DNA from: Spirochaetota bacterium
GTDB taxonomy: Bacteria; Spirochaetota; UBA4802; UBA5550
Assembly (NCBI GenBank): GCA_024276015.1
Contig: JAJRXZ010000028.1
Location: 35,848 to 99,847, forward strand
Direction: 5' to 3'
Length of the DNA: 64,000 nt
The notes beneath the pieces were generated by a model, which saw nothing but the letters and a program-made list of their open reading frames with translations, was not told the DNA's origin and made no database searches. Position 1 is the stretch's first letter. Each line of letters opens with the position of its first letter. The position numbers and the translations under genes are program-made. This document shows, piece after piece, positions 1 through 10,144 of this stretch.

Positions 1-447
1 GAAGAGCTTACAGACTTAATAGATATACTTAATCCCAATAATGAAGCGGGGAAAATAACGTTAATTCCCCGAATAGGAATAGCTAAAATCGAAGACTATC
101 TGCCCGGAATAATCAGAAAGGTTAAACGATCGGAGAAATCCGTTACATGGAGCTGCGACCCCATGCACGGGAATATTATTTACACAGCGGGAAATATTAA
201 AACACGAAACTTCGATGATGTTCTGACAGAAATAAAAAAAACATTCACAATTCATAAAAACGAAGGGACCAATATCGGCGGTGTCCACTTCGAGCTCACC
301 GGCGACGATGTTACGGAATGTACCGGAGGGGCGCTCAATCTAACGGATACGGATCTGAATGACAATTATGAAACCTACTGCGATCCCAGACTTAATTATA
401 CGCAGAGCCTCGAAATGGCCTTTCTCCTCTCGGAACTTTTAAATTAA
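1..447 (+). CDS. Class II 3-deoxy-7-phosphoheptulonate (DAHP) synthase, C-terminal part (5' truncated by window edge)
   Basis: Frame 1 is open from base 1 (EELTDLIDILNPN...TLIPRIG...WSCDPMHGN) through GGVHFELTGDDVTECTGG and YETYCDPRLNYTQSLEMAFLLSE, typical of class II DAHP synthase. Confidence 0.93.
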   Translation, partial: EELTDLIDILNPNNEAGKITLIPRIGIAKIEDYLPGIIRKVKRSEKSVTWSCDPMHGNIIYTAGNIKTRNFDDVLTEIKKTFTIHKNEGTNIGGVHFELTGDDVTECTGGALNLTDTDLNDNYETYCDPRLNYTQSLEMAFLLSELLN

Positions 448-450
448 CAT

Positions 451-1404
451 TTATTTAAGCGCAATTTCTATATTATTTTCTCCGTTTTTTATTGCTTTGT
501 ATGCGGCAACTTCGGCCCGTTTTATGAGGGAATCGAGAAGCAGGTCATTCATTAAAATATCGTCCTCATGATCTTCTTTAAGCACCGTCACATCAGCGGG
601 ATCCATTTCCGATATACCGATGCCCACAGAAACATCGATATTTTTTTTACTGATGCTGAGCGGTTTATCCGTAACAGACGACAATATCCTCCCGGCAACC
701 TTTTCAGCATTGGTTATGCCCGAATCGGGAAGTATTACAAGAAAATCCGTTATATTATATCTGCCAATTTTATCATAAGGTCTGCATGTAACTTTTAGTC
801 TGTTCCCTACTTCCATGAGTACCGCCTTGCCCACAACTCCTCCATAGGATTCGGATATATCTTCAAAGTTTGATAAACTTACAAGAATTGCCGACAGAAA
901 CTTACTCTCCCTTGTGGAGCGTCCCATCTCCTTTAAAGCCTCGTCAAGAAGTGCCCTCCTGTTGTAAAGGTTTGTAAGGGGGTCTTCTTTGGCAAGTTTC
1001 ATCAGTTTCTTTTTTGACTTTACCACCTTATCTTCAAGAAGTATAATTTTTCGGGCCTTTTTAACTCTCAGAGCAAGCTCCTCCTCGCCAAAAGGCCTGA
1101 ATATAAAATCATCGGCACCTGCGTCAAGTATACCGGAAACACCCATCTGCTTTTCCCTGGATGCAATTATGATAATATAAATATATTTTACCTGCCTTAT
1201 TCTTCTGATCTTTTTGCATAATCCGGCTAGATCATAATCCTCTTTTCCCCAGTTGATAACAACAATCTGCGGATCAAAATTCTCAATATTCTTAACTGCA
1301 TCCTCATACCCAGACATTGAAGATATCTCAAACTTTTCATTTTTCAGCGATTTTTCAATAGCATGAAGGGCATTTTTTGTTCTGTTAACTAAAAATAGTT
1401 TCAT
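451..1404 (-). CDS. Receiver-GGDEF domain protein, both domains apparently degenerate
   Basis: N-terminal CheY-like fold (LDAGADDFIFRPF) followed by DPLTNLYNRR GGDEF-type start; signature loop reads RYNITDF instead of RxGGDEF. Confidence 0.8.
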   Translation of the reverse strand: MKLFLVNRTKNALHAIEKSLKNEKFEISSMSGYEDAVKNIENFDPQIVVINWGKEDYDLAGLCKKIRRIRQVKYIYIIIIASREKQMGVSGILDAGADDFIFRPFGEEELALRVKKARKIILLEDKVVKSKKKLMKLAKEDPLTNLYNRRALLDEALKEMGRSTRESKFLSAILVSLSNFEDISESYGGVVGKAVLMEVGNRLKVTCRPYDKIGRYNITDFLVILPDSGITNAEKVAGRILSSVTDKPLSISKKNIDVSVGIGISEMDPADVTVLKEDHEDDILMNDLLLDSLIKRAEVAAYKAIKNGENNIEIALK

Positions 1405-1536
1405 AATATTTTACCTTTTATAATTAAGCGGGACTGCAAATTTAATAATAAAAAAGACTGCACATCTTAAAATGAATTTAATTGAAAATATTTTTTTGTC
1501 AACAAATTATTCTGCCCTCTTTATCTTTGAAAACGA

Positions 1537-3975
1537 TTATTCAATTTCTATATAATAAGGCATAACATATAAAATTCCATTCATATTAAAGTAACCCGCC
1601 CCGATTTTCCGGAGAAATTTGTACATATAAGGGAACAGCAATATATCATAATCCTGCCGGATCAGGGAATTAAACAACAAAGTATGTTTTGGCAACTCTT
1701 TGATCCTGTAAGATCCGTCAATACCTCCTGCTAATCTTGCATATTCAACAGCGCTGCTTAAGCCTCCCATCTCATCTACAAGCTTATTATGTTCAGCCTG
1801 ACTGCCGGTGAATATTCTCCCTTCCGTTACCGAAGGGATCTTATCATGCCTGATATTTCTTCCGTACTCAACCCGCTTGCGGAATCTTTTATAGATAAAA
1901 TCAATGCTTTTCCGAATAATTTTCTTTTCTCTATTACTCAGCTCCCTTGATTCTGAGAAAATATCGGCAAATTCGCTCATCTTAATAATCTCTTTCTTTA
2001 TGCCAAGTTTATTATAAAGCTCCTTAAGGGATATCTTTCCAAAAACAACCCCAACCGATCCTGTAATGGTCCCTCTGTTTGAGAATATTTTGTCCCCGGT
2101 GCATGCTATATAATAGCCTCCTGAAGCAGCTATATTACCGAATGAAAATACAACCGGTTTGTTATATTTCTTCTTCAATTTTATCAGACTGTTCCACATA
2201 TAGTCAGACGCAGCGGCAGAACCTCCTCCCGAAGATATTCGGATCACAATAGATTTTATCGAATCGTGTCTGAAAGCATAATTAAGCAGTTTTTCATAAG
2301 TTGCATCGCCCATATTATCCAAATGCCTTGAGATTTTTGAATCGCCCCTGATAATTGTACCTTTCACATAAATTACGGCTATTGACGGTTTTCTGCTCCA
2401 CCCGTAATCTCTTTCCTTCTCCGATATATAATTGCTCAATTTAACAATTGAAATATCTTCACCAATATCTTTGAGAGCATCTTCCGGATATTTTATATCA
2501 TCAACATATTTCAAACTCTTAGCCTTCTCGGGGCCCATTATTCCCATCTGAAATATTTTCTCTATTTCACTTCTGCCGAGATTCCTGTCTGAAGATATAT
2601 CGCTCAAGTACTGCTCATTTATATCCTTAAGAAGCGACTCCAGGTTTTCTCTGGCTTCAGGAGACATGCCCTGTCTCGTAAAGGCTTCATTAAAGGATTT
2701 ATACTTTCCGGCTCTGACAGATTCATATTTAATTCCCGCTTTTTCCAGCATGTCTTTAAAAAAATATATCTCTGCTTTAAGCCCCGTGAGGCTGAAAGTA
2801 CTGTTAGGCGTAAAATATATTTTATCAGCCGCTGCTGCAAGGTAATACTCTTTATTTCCCGGCGTTGTCATTATTGAATAAACTTTCTTTCCGGTCCTTC
2901 TGAAACTTTTCAGTTCTCTTCTCAATTCCTGGATCTGACCGAAACCAAGGCCCGCATCGTCAATACGGAGTATAATGCCCTCAATCGATTGGTCTGAAGC
3001 AGCCTTTTTCACTGCTCTTATTATATCCAGAAATACAATTTCGCGTTTTTCAAAGAAATCGGATATTTCATTTTCATTAATAATTCCTTTGATATTAATC
3101 CGTAACATATTTCTTTCTGATATAACTATTGCCCTGTTATGAATAGTATTCGGGACAGAGAACCCGGCGCCGAAATAATGCGGTGCTCCATCTCTGTTGT
3201 ACGAAAAGTATGAATCAATTATCGGGGAAGATGCGCTGCCATATCTTAAATAGAAAGGCATTCTTATTCCAAAAAAATAGTTTTTCTCTTCATCCCATTT
3301 AAAAAGGAGTGAGATATCAGACAGAACTCTCGCCTCAAGCGAGTAACTATAGTTCATATCTCTGTATGATAGGCCTTCTCTTCCGGCAGCATCAAGAGAA
3401 AAAGTTATTCTCTCGGTAAAGGGTCTCAGGGATACCGAAAATATATTTTTTCTCTTTACAGGTTTTCCGCGTATGCGGGAATTAATATCCTGCACGGACA
3501 AACCGAAAGAGACATAACGATAGGGTCTGAAAAGTATGCCCGCTGTCCATGCTTTGTAATTGTCAAATAAAGGGTCCCTGCTGTTAGAAAAGGAATATCC
3601 CAAACCGAACCCAAATGTATCGTTAAAAAAAAATCCTCTGCTGACATTATAAAAATCGGTCTTAGCAGATATTAACTCCTTACCTTCTCCGTCCATCAGA
3701 TAGTTATGCCGCGCATAGAAGAATGAAAGCCCCAGTATCTTTGCCATAAAAAAATGGCTGCCTTCGCTATGATCCTTAAAACCCGCATATCTGTATGCCA
3801 GCAGAGAACTGCCATTAATATCGGCAAAAACAGGGTTGGCAAGAGGAGCAAAGGCGCTCCCTGAATAGCTTGCAGAACTTACATCCGGCGGCAAATATAC
3901 GGGAGGTTCGTTTGCCCAAATACCCGACAGAGAAGATATTATCAGAATGATCAATGTCAATTTGAAATGATCCAT
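1537..3975 (-). CDS. sppA: Signal peptide peptidase SppA-type serine protease (S49) with N-terminal aromatic-rich, beta-barrel-like extension
   Basis: Tandem S49 repeats; RAGKYKSFNEAFTRQGMSPEARE (lysine region) and FGNIAASGGYYIACTGDKIFSNRGTITGSVGV (serine region); about 290 aa N-terminal extension after a signal peptide. Confidence 0.88.
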   Translation of the reverse strand: MDHFKLTLIILIISSLSGIWANEPPVYLPPDVSSASYSGSAFAPLANPVFADINGSSLLAYRYAGFKDHSEGSHFFMAKILGLSFFYARHNYLMDGEGKELISAKTDFYNVSRGFFFNDTFGFGLGYSFSNSRDPLFDNYKAWTAGILFRPYRYVSFGLSVQDINSRIRGKPVKRKNIFSVSLRPFTERITFSLDAAGREGLSYRDMNYSYSLEARVLSDISLLFKWDEEKNYFFGIRMPFYLRYGSASSPIIDSYFSYNRDGAPHYFGAGFSVPNTIHNRAIVISERNMLRINIKGIINENEISDFFEKREIVFLDIIRAVKKAASDQSIEGIILRIDDAGLGFGQIQELRRELKSFRRTGKKVYSIMTTPGNKEYYLAAAADKIYFTPNSTFSLTGLKAEIYFFKDMLEKAGIKYESVRAGKYKSFNEAFTRQGMSPEARENLESLLKDINEQYLSDISSDRNLGRSEIEKIFQMGIMGPEKAKSLKYVDDIKYPEDALKDIGEDISIVKLSNYISEKERDYGWSRKPSIAVIYVKGTIIRGDSKISRHLDNMGDATYEKLLNYAFRHDSIKSIVIRISSGGGSAAASDYMWNSLIKLKKKYNKPVVFSFGNIAASGGYYIACTGDKIFSNRGTITGSVGVVFGKISLKELYNKLGIKKEIIKMSEFADIFSESRELSNREKKIIRKSIDFIYKRFRKRVEYGRNIRHDKIPSVTEGRIFTGSQAEHNKLVDEMGGLSSAVEYARLAGGIDGSYRIKELPKHTLLFNSLIRQDYDILLFPYMYKFLRKIGAGYFNMNGILYVMPYYIEIE

Positions 3976-3980
3976 TCCCG

Positions 3981-4733
3981 TTAAATAACCACCGGCGATG
4001 CATTATTGTCAAAGGGATTTGTTCTCATAGCCAGGGAAAAAAGGTAGGGGTAGTTGTTCTTCAGATGCTTCATATAATCAAGCCATTCGATTGCAAGAAG
4101 TTTATAAACTCTGACAATATCGCCTCTTAGATGCTCAATATCCGTATCAGGCAGTTTTTCTATTCTATGTCTTGCAGAAAGCTCTTCAATTAAATGAGTT
4201 ACGGCCCATAAGAGATCGGTAAAGGTCTCATGTTCGTGAAGAGTAGGATTTTCAAGCAGGCGCAACAAGAATTCTCTGTTGCCTGAGAAAAGTTCTTTAA
4301 GATACTTAATATTCTGATGAGATATATTGTATTGGTAATTATAATTTTTAAGCAGCGTTTTCATGTTATCGAATTCTTTGGCAGTCCACTTGTTTGTTAC
4401 TACTAATTTATCGATAATGGAATTAATATTCGGATCAAAAGCCGAAATATAATCAAGAAGCCTGAAACCCATTTCGCTGAAATAAGTTCCTATTACCATC
4501 TTCAGTTTTTCCATCCTCTCATTTTTTTCTCTTCGGTTAAGCAGTTCATGGATTATTATTGTTACAAGCAGGACTTCAATAAATACAAAAGCTATATCCC
4601 CTATAAGAAAAATAAAAATATGATGAGCATCTCTAAAAATTAAATAATGAATCAGATAAAAAATAATTGAGAAGATAATTAAAATGATTCCAAGAGATAT
4701 CTCCCATTTGATCTTTTTCATGACATTACTCAA
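3981..4733 (-). CDS. Hypothetical protein with two N-terminal transmembrane segments
   Basis: Hydrophobic segments ISLGIILIIFSIIFYLIHYLIF and IFIFLIGDIAFVFIEVLLVTIII; no family recognised. Confidence 0.6.
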   Translation of the reverse strand: MSNVMKKIKWEISLGIILIIFSIIFYLIHYLIFRDAHHIFIFLIGDIAFVFIEVLLVTIIIHELLNRREKNERMEKLKMVIGTYFSEMGFRLLDYISAFDPNINSIIDKLVVTNKWTAKEFDNMKTLLKNYNYQYNISHQNIKYLKELFSGNREFLLRLLENPTLHEHETFTDLLWAVTHLIEELSARHRIEKLPDTDIEHLRGDIVRVYKLLAIEWLDYMKHLKNNYPYLFSLAMRTNPFDNNASPVVI

Positions 4734-4859
4734 CTATACACAGTAAATTATACTTACGCCTGAAAGCTATTACGTCAAGCAAAATTAGAGCGTAATCTGA
4801 ATAATAATATTAAACTGTATGCAATAAAGATGATCTGAAAAACATCATCCGAAATAACA

Positions 4860-6434
4860 CTAAATCTTAAAATATGCAATTACCTCTTTCATTTTTTTTG
4901 CATTATCATAGAGCATTTCAGACGTTGCAGACAGTTCTTCAGATGTTGCAGCATTCTGCTGTGTTATTTCATTAAGCTGAATCATGCCGGAGTTGATCTG
5001 ATCAACTCCTCTGCTCTGTTCTTCCGATGCAATTGTAATATTCTGAACAAGTTCGGCAGTTCGCATAATGCTGGGAAGGATTGTCTCAAACTGGCTGCCT
5101 GCAAACTGGGCAACATCCATGCCCGTTGATACTATTTCAACAATTTCTTTCAAAGCATTCTGACTTTTTTCAGCAAGTTTTCTTACTTCTCCGGCAACTA
5201 CTGCAAAACCCTTTCCATGCTCGCCTGCTCTTGCAGCTTCTATTGCAGCATTAAGAGCAAGCAGATTAGTCTGATATGCAATTTCTTCAATCATACTGAT
5301 TTTACCCGATATTTCTACCATTGAATTAACCGTCTCTTTAACAGCTTTGCTGCCCTTTAGGGCCTGTTCCGATGCAGAAGATGCGATCTTATCCGTTTCT
5401 TTTGAATTATCATAATTTTGCGAAATTGCAGATGCCATCTCCTCCATTGAGGATGTAATCTCCTGAACATTTGCGGCCTGCTCGCTTGCACCGGAGGACT
5501 GAATTTGGGCAGATGATTTAATATCTTCGCTGGCGCTGATCACGCTGTTTGACGATTCTTTAACTTTTTTAATAACATCCGTAAACCTTGAATTGAGCGA
5601 ATTAACATAAAGCCCTATACTGCCAATTTCACTTCTGGTAAGCATAGGCACTGTCTTTAAATCAAAGTTTCCCGATTCCATATCTTCAAGAGCATTGATC
5701 GTCATATTGAAACCGGATTTTATTCCCGAAGAATACTCATAGAGCGCTGCAAAAATCGACATTACTGACAAAACACATATAAAGGTAAGGTGAAAAGCAA
5801 CATTTGAAAATTCAACAGCATAAACGCTTGATAAAAAGAAAAAATAACCGAATATTACTGCAGGCAGAAGAGTAATGGAAACAACAATAGCCAATGTCCT
5901 TCTGTAAACACTGAATATTTCATAGGAATCACTGCTGAGATAAACTCCTCTTACTGCCGGATCGCTTAAATATTCGGCAAGAAGGTTTTCTGAAGTAAAA
6001 TAACTAAGTACGTAACTTACAGGAATACTTATTATGGGAACCAGAAACAGCGGCATAATTTCAATAACCGATAGATCAAAAGTAGATAATAACAATACTA
6101 TTACTATAGCAATGCCCACACCCCATCTAATACAGACATTTATTCCTTCAAATCTCGGATAATTAATGAGTTTCAGTTTTAATTCAGCCATATCAGCATT
6201 GGGATCCTTAAATTCAGATAGTATTGACTTTAATTTGAAATATCTGATAACAGTTACTATAGAAAGTACAAATAATGCGGCTGCACCGGCATAAACTATC
6301 ATGTAAACAAGTTTATCACTATCATATCTGCCTGCTATATATACAAAGTATACCGACAAGGGGACAACAATTCCGTTTGTGTAAAATTCCAATCTCAGTG
6401 TAAGTTTGGTCACAAACTTTCCGGGTGACGTCAT
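4860..6434 (-). CDS. Methyl-accepting chemotaxis protein
   Basis: Several TM segments, then signalling hairpin [46 protein letters not shown]. Confidence 0.95.
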   Translation of the reverse strand: MTSPGKFVTKLTLRLEFYTNGIVVPLSVYFVYIAGRYDSDKLVYMIVYAGAAALFVLSIVTVIRYFKLKSILSEFKDPNADMAELKLKLINYPRFEGINVCIRWGVGIAIVIVLLLSTFDLSVIEIMPLFLVPIISIPVSYVLSYFTSENLLAEYLSDPAVRGVYLSSDSYEIFSVYRRTLAIVVSITLLPAVIFGYFFFLSSVYAVEFSNVAFHLTFICVLSVMSIFAALYEYSSGIKSGFNMTINALEDMESGNFDLKTVPMLTRSEIGSIGLYVNSLNSRFTDVIKKVKESSNSVISASEDIKSSAQIQSSGASEQAANVQEITSSMEEMASAISQNYDNSKETDKIASSASEQALKGSKAVKETVNSMVEISGKISMIEEIAYQTNLLALNAAIEAARAGEHGKGFAVVAGEVRKLAEKSQNALKEIVEIVSTGMDVAQFAGSQFETILPSIMRTAELVQNITIASEEQSRGVDQINSGMIQLNEITQQNAATSEELSATSEMLYDNAKKMKEVIAYFKI

Positions 6435-6598
6435 GATTAAGATCCTCCGATTTCAATAGTATAAAATGATTTTAGGTATTACTGCCTATGCTTTCAATAA
6501 TAGGCATTTATTTATGACATGTCAAATTATATAAAGAGTATTTTATTATGGCCCCTGAATTCGGGGTATTGTATATTTTGCATAACAATAAATTTATT

Positions 6599-6724
6599 GA
6601 TCATAAGATCAACTCAATGGGCCAAGTATCCAAAAAAGACTTCGGCAGAATAATGGGAGAGCTTATGTAATAACTTAAAGGAAAAGCAGACGGAGCTGTA
6701 GTAAAGACCAGACTTTCTCAAAGG
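6599..6724 (+). pseudogene. YqeY/GatB_Yqey-family C-terminal remnant with two consecutive in-frame stops
   Basis: Translation KINSMGQVSKKDFGRIMGELM**LKGKADGAVVKTRLSQR resembles the YqeY C-terminus (MGKVMGxLMxxLKGKADGxLV); TAA TAA at 6668-6673. Confidence 0.7.
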
Positions 6725-6999
6725 CGCTGCTCAAGACTCATCTTTTCCGGTTCGCAGAGAAGCTCGGGGTTCACTGAAACCTGACCGCACTTTGTACATT
6801 TATACCTTTTGTTATGTTTATCGTGTTTGCATTTTCCGACAGGGGAAGTATGTTCAATACCGCACCAGTCTGCTTTAGTTCCCATGCCCTGTACCTTGCA
6901 CACTCCGTCCGAAGATAATGAGACTGCGCCGCAGATTGCGCAGATATATGCCTTTGTGCTTGCAGGCAGCTGCGCATGTATATTTTTTTTAATAGTCAT
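6718..6999 (-). CDS. Small zinc-ribbon-like protein
   Basis: 93 aa with CAICG...C...CGIEH...CKH...CTKCGQ. Confidence 0.5.
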   Translation of the reverse strand: MTIKKNIHAQLPASTKAYICAICGAVSLSSDGVCKVQGMGTKADWCGIEHTSPVGKCKHDKHNKRYKCTKCGQVSVNPELLCEPEKMSLEQRL

Positions 7000-7152
7000 C
7001 TAATTACCCGCATTATTATTTTACAATTTTTTTATAAATAAGTTATGACAATATGATGTCAAGAAATATATTCATTTTCGGCCATCCCATCAACCGGAGA
7101 ATATCCTTAACAATTATATCTGATTAGTATAATAAGACAGTGCAATTTAAGC

Positions 7153-7779
7153 TCACTGTAAAAAATTATGCTCAATATCCTGTTTAATTATATGAAAAAT
7201 ATCGTCAACGGAATTTGATCCGTCTATTATTTTAAACCTGTCATTGCATATTGACATATATATTTCGCGCACTTTTGACAGGAATGAAATTTTTTCGAAG
7301 AGCTCTTTTCCCCCTCTCTTATTTCTTCCGGATATTCTTTCAATGGCAATACGGGGATCCAGATCAATAAAGTAAATGCGGTGCGGTTCCGGAAACTTTT
7401 CTCTGTTATCCTGCAGAATTTTCTCCGGCGAAAGCCCCATTGCTCCCTGATAAGCTGCATTGGAGTAATAATATCTGTCAAGTATTACGGAAATGCTGTT
7501 ATTAATATTAGGCAGAATATTTTTTGAAACATCGTCTTCTCTGTCAAGAATAAACAGCCTGAGCATCTCTTCAGCGTAAGGCATATTTTTGTCTTCCAGT
7601 ATATTCCTGATCTTTTTTCCCCATACTCCTTCCGAAGGCTCAGCAAAGGATACTGCCGGTATTTCGTTTAATCTGAAATAATCGCATAACAATTCCGCCT
7701 GCGTCGATTTTCCGGAACCATCAATACCTTCAAATACAATAAAAAGAGGCAGCCGGAGATTTTTAATCTCTTCTTTCAT
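7153..7779 (-). CDS. tmk: Thymidylate kinase
   Basis: FIVFEGIDGSGKSTQAELL P-loop, DRYYYSNAAYQGA, FIDLDPRIAIERISGR. Confidence 0.95.
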   Translation of the reverse strand: MKEEIKNLRLPLFIVFEGIDGSGKSTQAELLCDYFRLNEIPAVSFAEPSEGVWGKKIRNILEDKNMPYAEEMLRLFILDREDDVSKNILPNINNSISVILDRYYYSNAAYQGAMGLSPEKILQDNREKFPEPHRIYFIDLDPRIAIERISGRNKRGGKELFEKISFLSKVREIYMSICNDRFKIIDGSNSVDDIFHIIKQDIEHNFLQ

Positions 7780-7780
7780 T

Positions 7781-8569
7781 TTATTGGGACTGAATAACCG
7801 GTTTAATATCTTCTATGAAAACCGTTGTGGCTCCGATTACGGCAAGATTCAATCCCAGGTATCCCAGAATGGGAACCAGTGAGATCAGGAAGAATGCCAT
7901 TCCCACACCCGTGACTGAAAACTTAAACTTGAAGGCGATCTTTAACTTTTCACTGAAATTAAATCTTCTTCTCTCAAGCGGAAAATCGAAAAACTGAAAT
8001 CCCAAGAAAAAAGCCGTTGATATAAAATTTAATGCGGAATAGATAACACTCCCTGCCGCAGGCACAAGGTTTACAGCAAAGAGTAATATATTTACTATTG
8101 CCAGCAGACAAAAGAGTTTCACAATATTCATGGCAATTCTCTTCATGTCGGATAAAAACGCCGGCAGGGAAAAATCCTCGCTGAAATCTGCGCCCCATAT
8201 TATCTCTTCTGCTTTTAAAGAAAGAATATCGTTAAAGGGCGCAGTAATAATGCTTCCAACAACGGAATACAGGAGTATTGTAATGAGAGCAAGCATGGCA
8301 AAGATAACCGGGCCCGCAATAAATCTTAAAAATTTAAGGTACCATGCATCACCGGCAAACATACCGGTGAGCCAAGGCTCAAGATGCGTATATGACAAAT
8401 AAAAAATTGAAGTCAAAACAACAATATTTATAAGAAAAGGAATAATAAAATATTTTATTAAACTTTTATTCTCCTTTACCAGCCTGATAGACATGAAAAC
8501 CGACGTGAAACCTTTAACTGCCGAATCACGGCCTTTGCTCTTCTTTTTAAATATTTCTCTGCCTTTCAT
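7781..8569 (-). CDS. EI24/CysZ-like integral membrane protein
   Basis: Multi-TM protein with SIITAPFNDILSLKAEEIIWG and LVPAAGSVIY / LVPILGYLGLNLAVIGATTVFIED motifs. Confidence 0.7.
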   Translation of the reverse strand: MKGREIFKKKSKGRDSAVKGFTSVFMSIRLVKENKSLIKYFIIPFLINIVVLTSIFYLSYTHLEPWLTGMFAGDAWYLKFLRFIAGPVIFAMLALITILLYSVVGSIITAPFNDILSLKAEEIIWGADFSEDFSLPAFLSDMKRIAMNIVKLFCLLAIVNILLFAVNLVPAAGSVIYSALNFISTAFFLGFQFFDFPLERRRFNFSEKLKIAFKFKFSVTGVGMAFFLISLVPILGYLGLNLAVIGATTVFIEDIKPVIQSQ

Positions 8570-8587
8570 TTTTATATCTTTACCCTG

Positions 8588-9541
8588 TTATTTTTTTGAA
8601 GCTTTTCTAAGCCTGTCCATAATGGCAATGCCCGGACCCTTTTCCGGAACAGCTTCCGCAATTATAACCGAACAGTTCATTTTGTCAAGCCTGTGAAGCG
8701 AGGAAAAAAGATTTGAAGCAGCTTCGGTCAGATCTCCATTCTCAGATAAAATTTCCGCTCTCTCTTTCGGATAATCTCCTTCAGGGGATCTGTACAGAAG
8801 AAAGCAGGCCTCCTCTTCATCGAACCGTATTTTATCCTCAATTCTGATTTTTGTTTCCGGTGAATAGTGATAGGGCAGTTGTCCCGGAGAAGAAGGGATA
8901 TCAGTCATATTTCTATTTATCATTATCTTTCCCGTTATTTCTTCTATTGCTTCAACGGGAATTCCGCCCGGCCTTAGAAGGGCGTATCCCCTGTCTGAGA
9001 TCATGAGTATTGTCGATTCTATCCCCACTCTGCATTCGCCGCCGTCAATAATTATGTCAACCTCATCTCCAAGCCGGTCAAGAACATGCTCGGCCTTTGT
9101 GGGGCTTAAATAACCGAATGGATTGGCGCTTGGTGCAGCGAGAGGCGTTCCCGATCTCTCTATTAATTCAATGGCAATTTTATGATCAGGCATCCTGCAG
9201 GCAACAGTATCAAGACCGGAAGTAACAATATAAGGGATAATATGAGATTTTTGCAATACAAGAGTTAAGGGGCCGGGCCAGAACCGTTCTGTAAGCTCAA
9301 TTATTTTACTATTTGTTTCAGAAGATACCTGCTGAAGCTGTTCTTTATCCGCTATATGAACAATTAAGGGATCAAAAAAGGGACGTCTCTTTGCTTCAAA
9401 AATTTTTGCAACCGCTGCCGGATTTAAGGCATCTGCGCCCAGTCCGTAAACCGTTTCTGTGGGGAAAGCGATTATATCTCCCCTTTTGATTCCGGCTGCA
9501 GCTCTTTCCAAATTCTCGTCTGTTGGAGCATATATGGGCAC
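8588..9541 (-). CDS. L-threonylcarbamoyladenylate synthase (Sua5/YrdC family)
   Basis: GDIIAFPTETVYGLGADALN, KRRPFFDPLIVHI, FWPGPLTLVL, PLAAPSANPFGYLSPT. Confidence 0.95.
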   Translation of the reverse strand: MPIYAPTDENLERAAAGIKRGDIIAFPTETVYGLGADALNPAAVAKIFEAKRRPFFDPLIVHIADKEQLQQVSSETNSKIIELTERFWPGPLTLVLQKSHIIPYIVTSGLDTVACRMPDHKIAIELIERSGTPLAAPSANPFGYLSPTKAEHVLDRLGDEVDIIIDGGECRVGIESTILMISDRGYALLRPGGIPVEAIEEITGKIMINRNMTDIPSSPGQLPYHYSPETKIRIEDKIRFDEEEACFLLYRSPEGDYPKERAEILSENGDLTEAASNLFSSLHRLDKMNCSVIIAEAVPEKGPGIAIMDRLRKASKK

Positions 9542-9583
9542 GGCCTTACCTGTAAGTTAAAATATCATCTGTAAGTTTCATTC

Positions 9584-10033
9584 TTACTTTCTTTTATTTT
9601 TAAAAAATTCTTTTAACAATCTTTCCGATTCCGCCTCAAGAAGTCCGAATTCAATATGAGGCACATGGTTCAGCAAATTGTTTCCGCAAACATTTAAAAC
9701 CGTTCCGCAGGCTCCGTATTTACGATCGCGCACTCCTATAATTACTTTTGAAATTCTGGAATGGACGATAGCTCCGGCGCACATTGCGCATGGTTCCTTT
9801 GTGACATAAAGTTCGCAGTCAATAAGCCTCTCATTGTTAAAATATGCCGAAGCTTCATCAATAACGATCATCTCTGCGTGTTTCAGAGAATTCTTCATCT
9901 TCCTGTTTAGATTATGCGCCGACGAGATGATCTTATTGTTCATCACAATTACGGCTCCAACAGGAACTTCATCCATGGCAAAGGCCTTATGAGCTTCTGC
10001 AAGTGCAGCTTTCATAATATCATCACTGCTCAT
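9584..10033 (-). CDS. tadA: tRNA-specific adenosine deaminase
   Basis: KHAEMIVIDEA and TKEPCAMCAGAIVHSRI zinc deaminase motifs. Confidence 0.92.
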   Translation of the reverse strand: MSSDDIMKAALAEAHKAFAMDEVPVGAVIVMNNKIISSAHNLNRKMKNSLKHAEMIVIDEASAYFNNERLIDCELYVTKEPCAMCAGAIVHSRISKVIIGVRDRKYGACGTVLNVCGNNLLNHVPHIEFGLLEAESERLLKEFFKNKRK

Positions 10034-10144
10034 ATAGATATCTTCCGGTCACTATTATATAGAACATCGGTTCTTCACATAAACTTACCCTGTGCCGGAG
10101 ATGTCATCACTTTTTTTAAAAAATCCCTTAAAATCTTTAGAATA

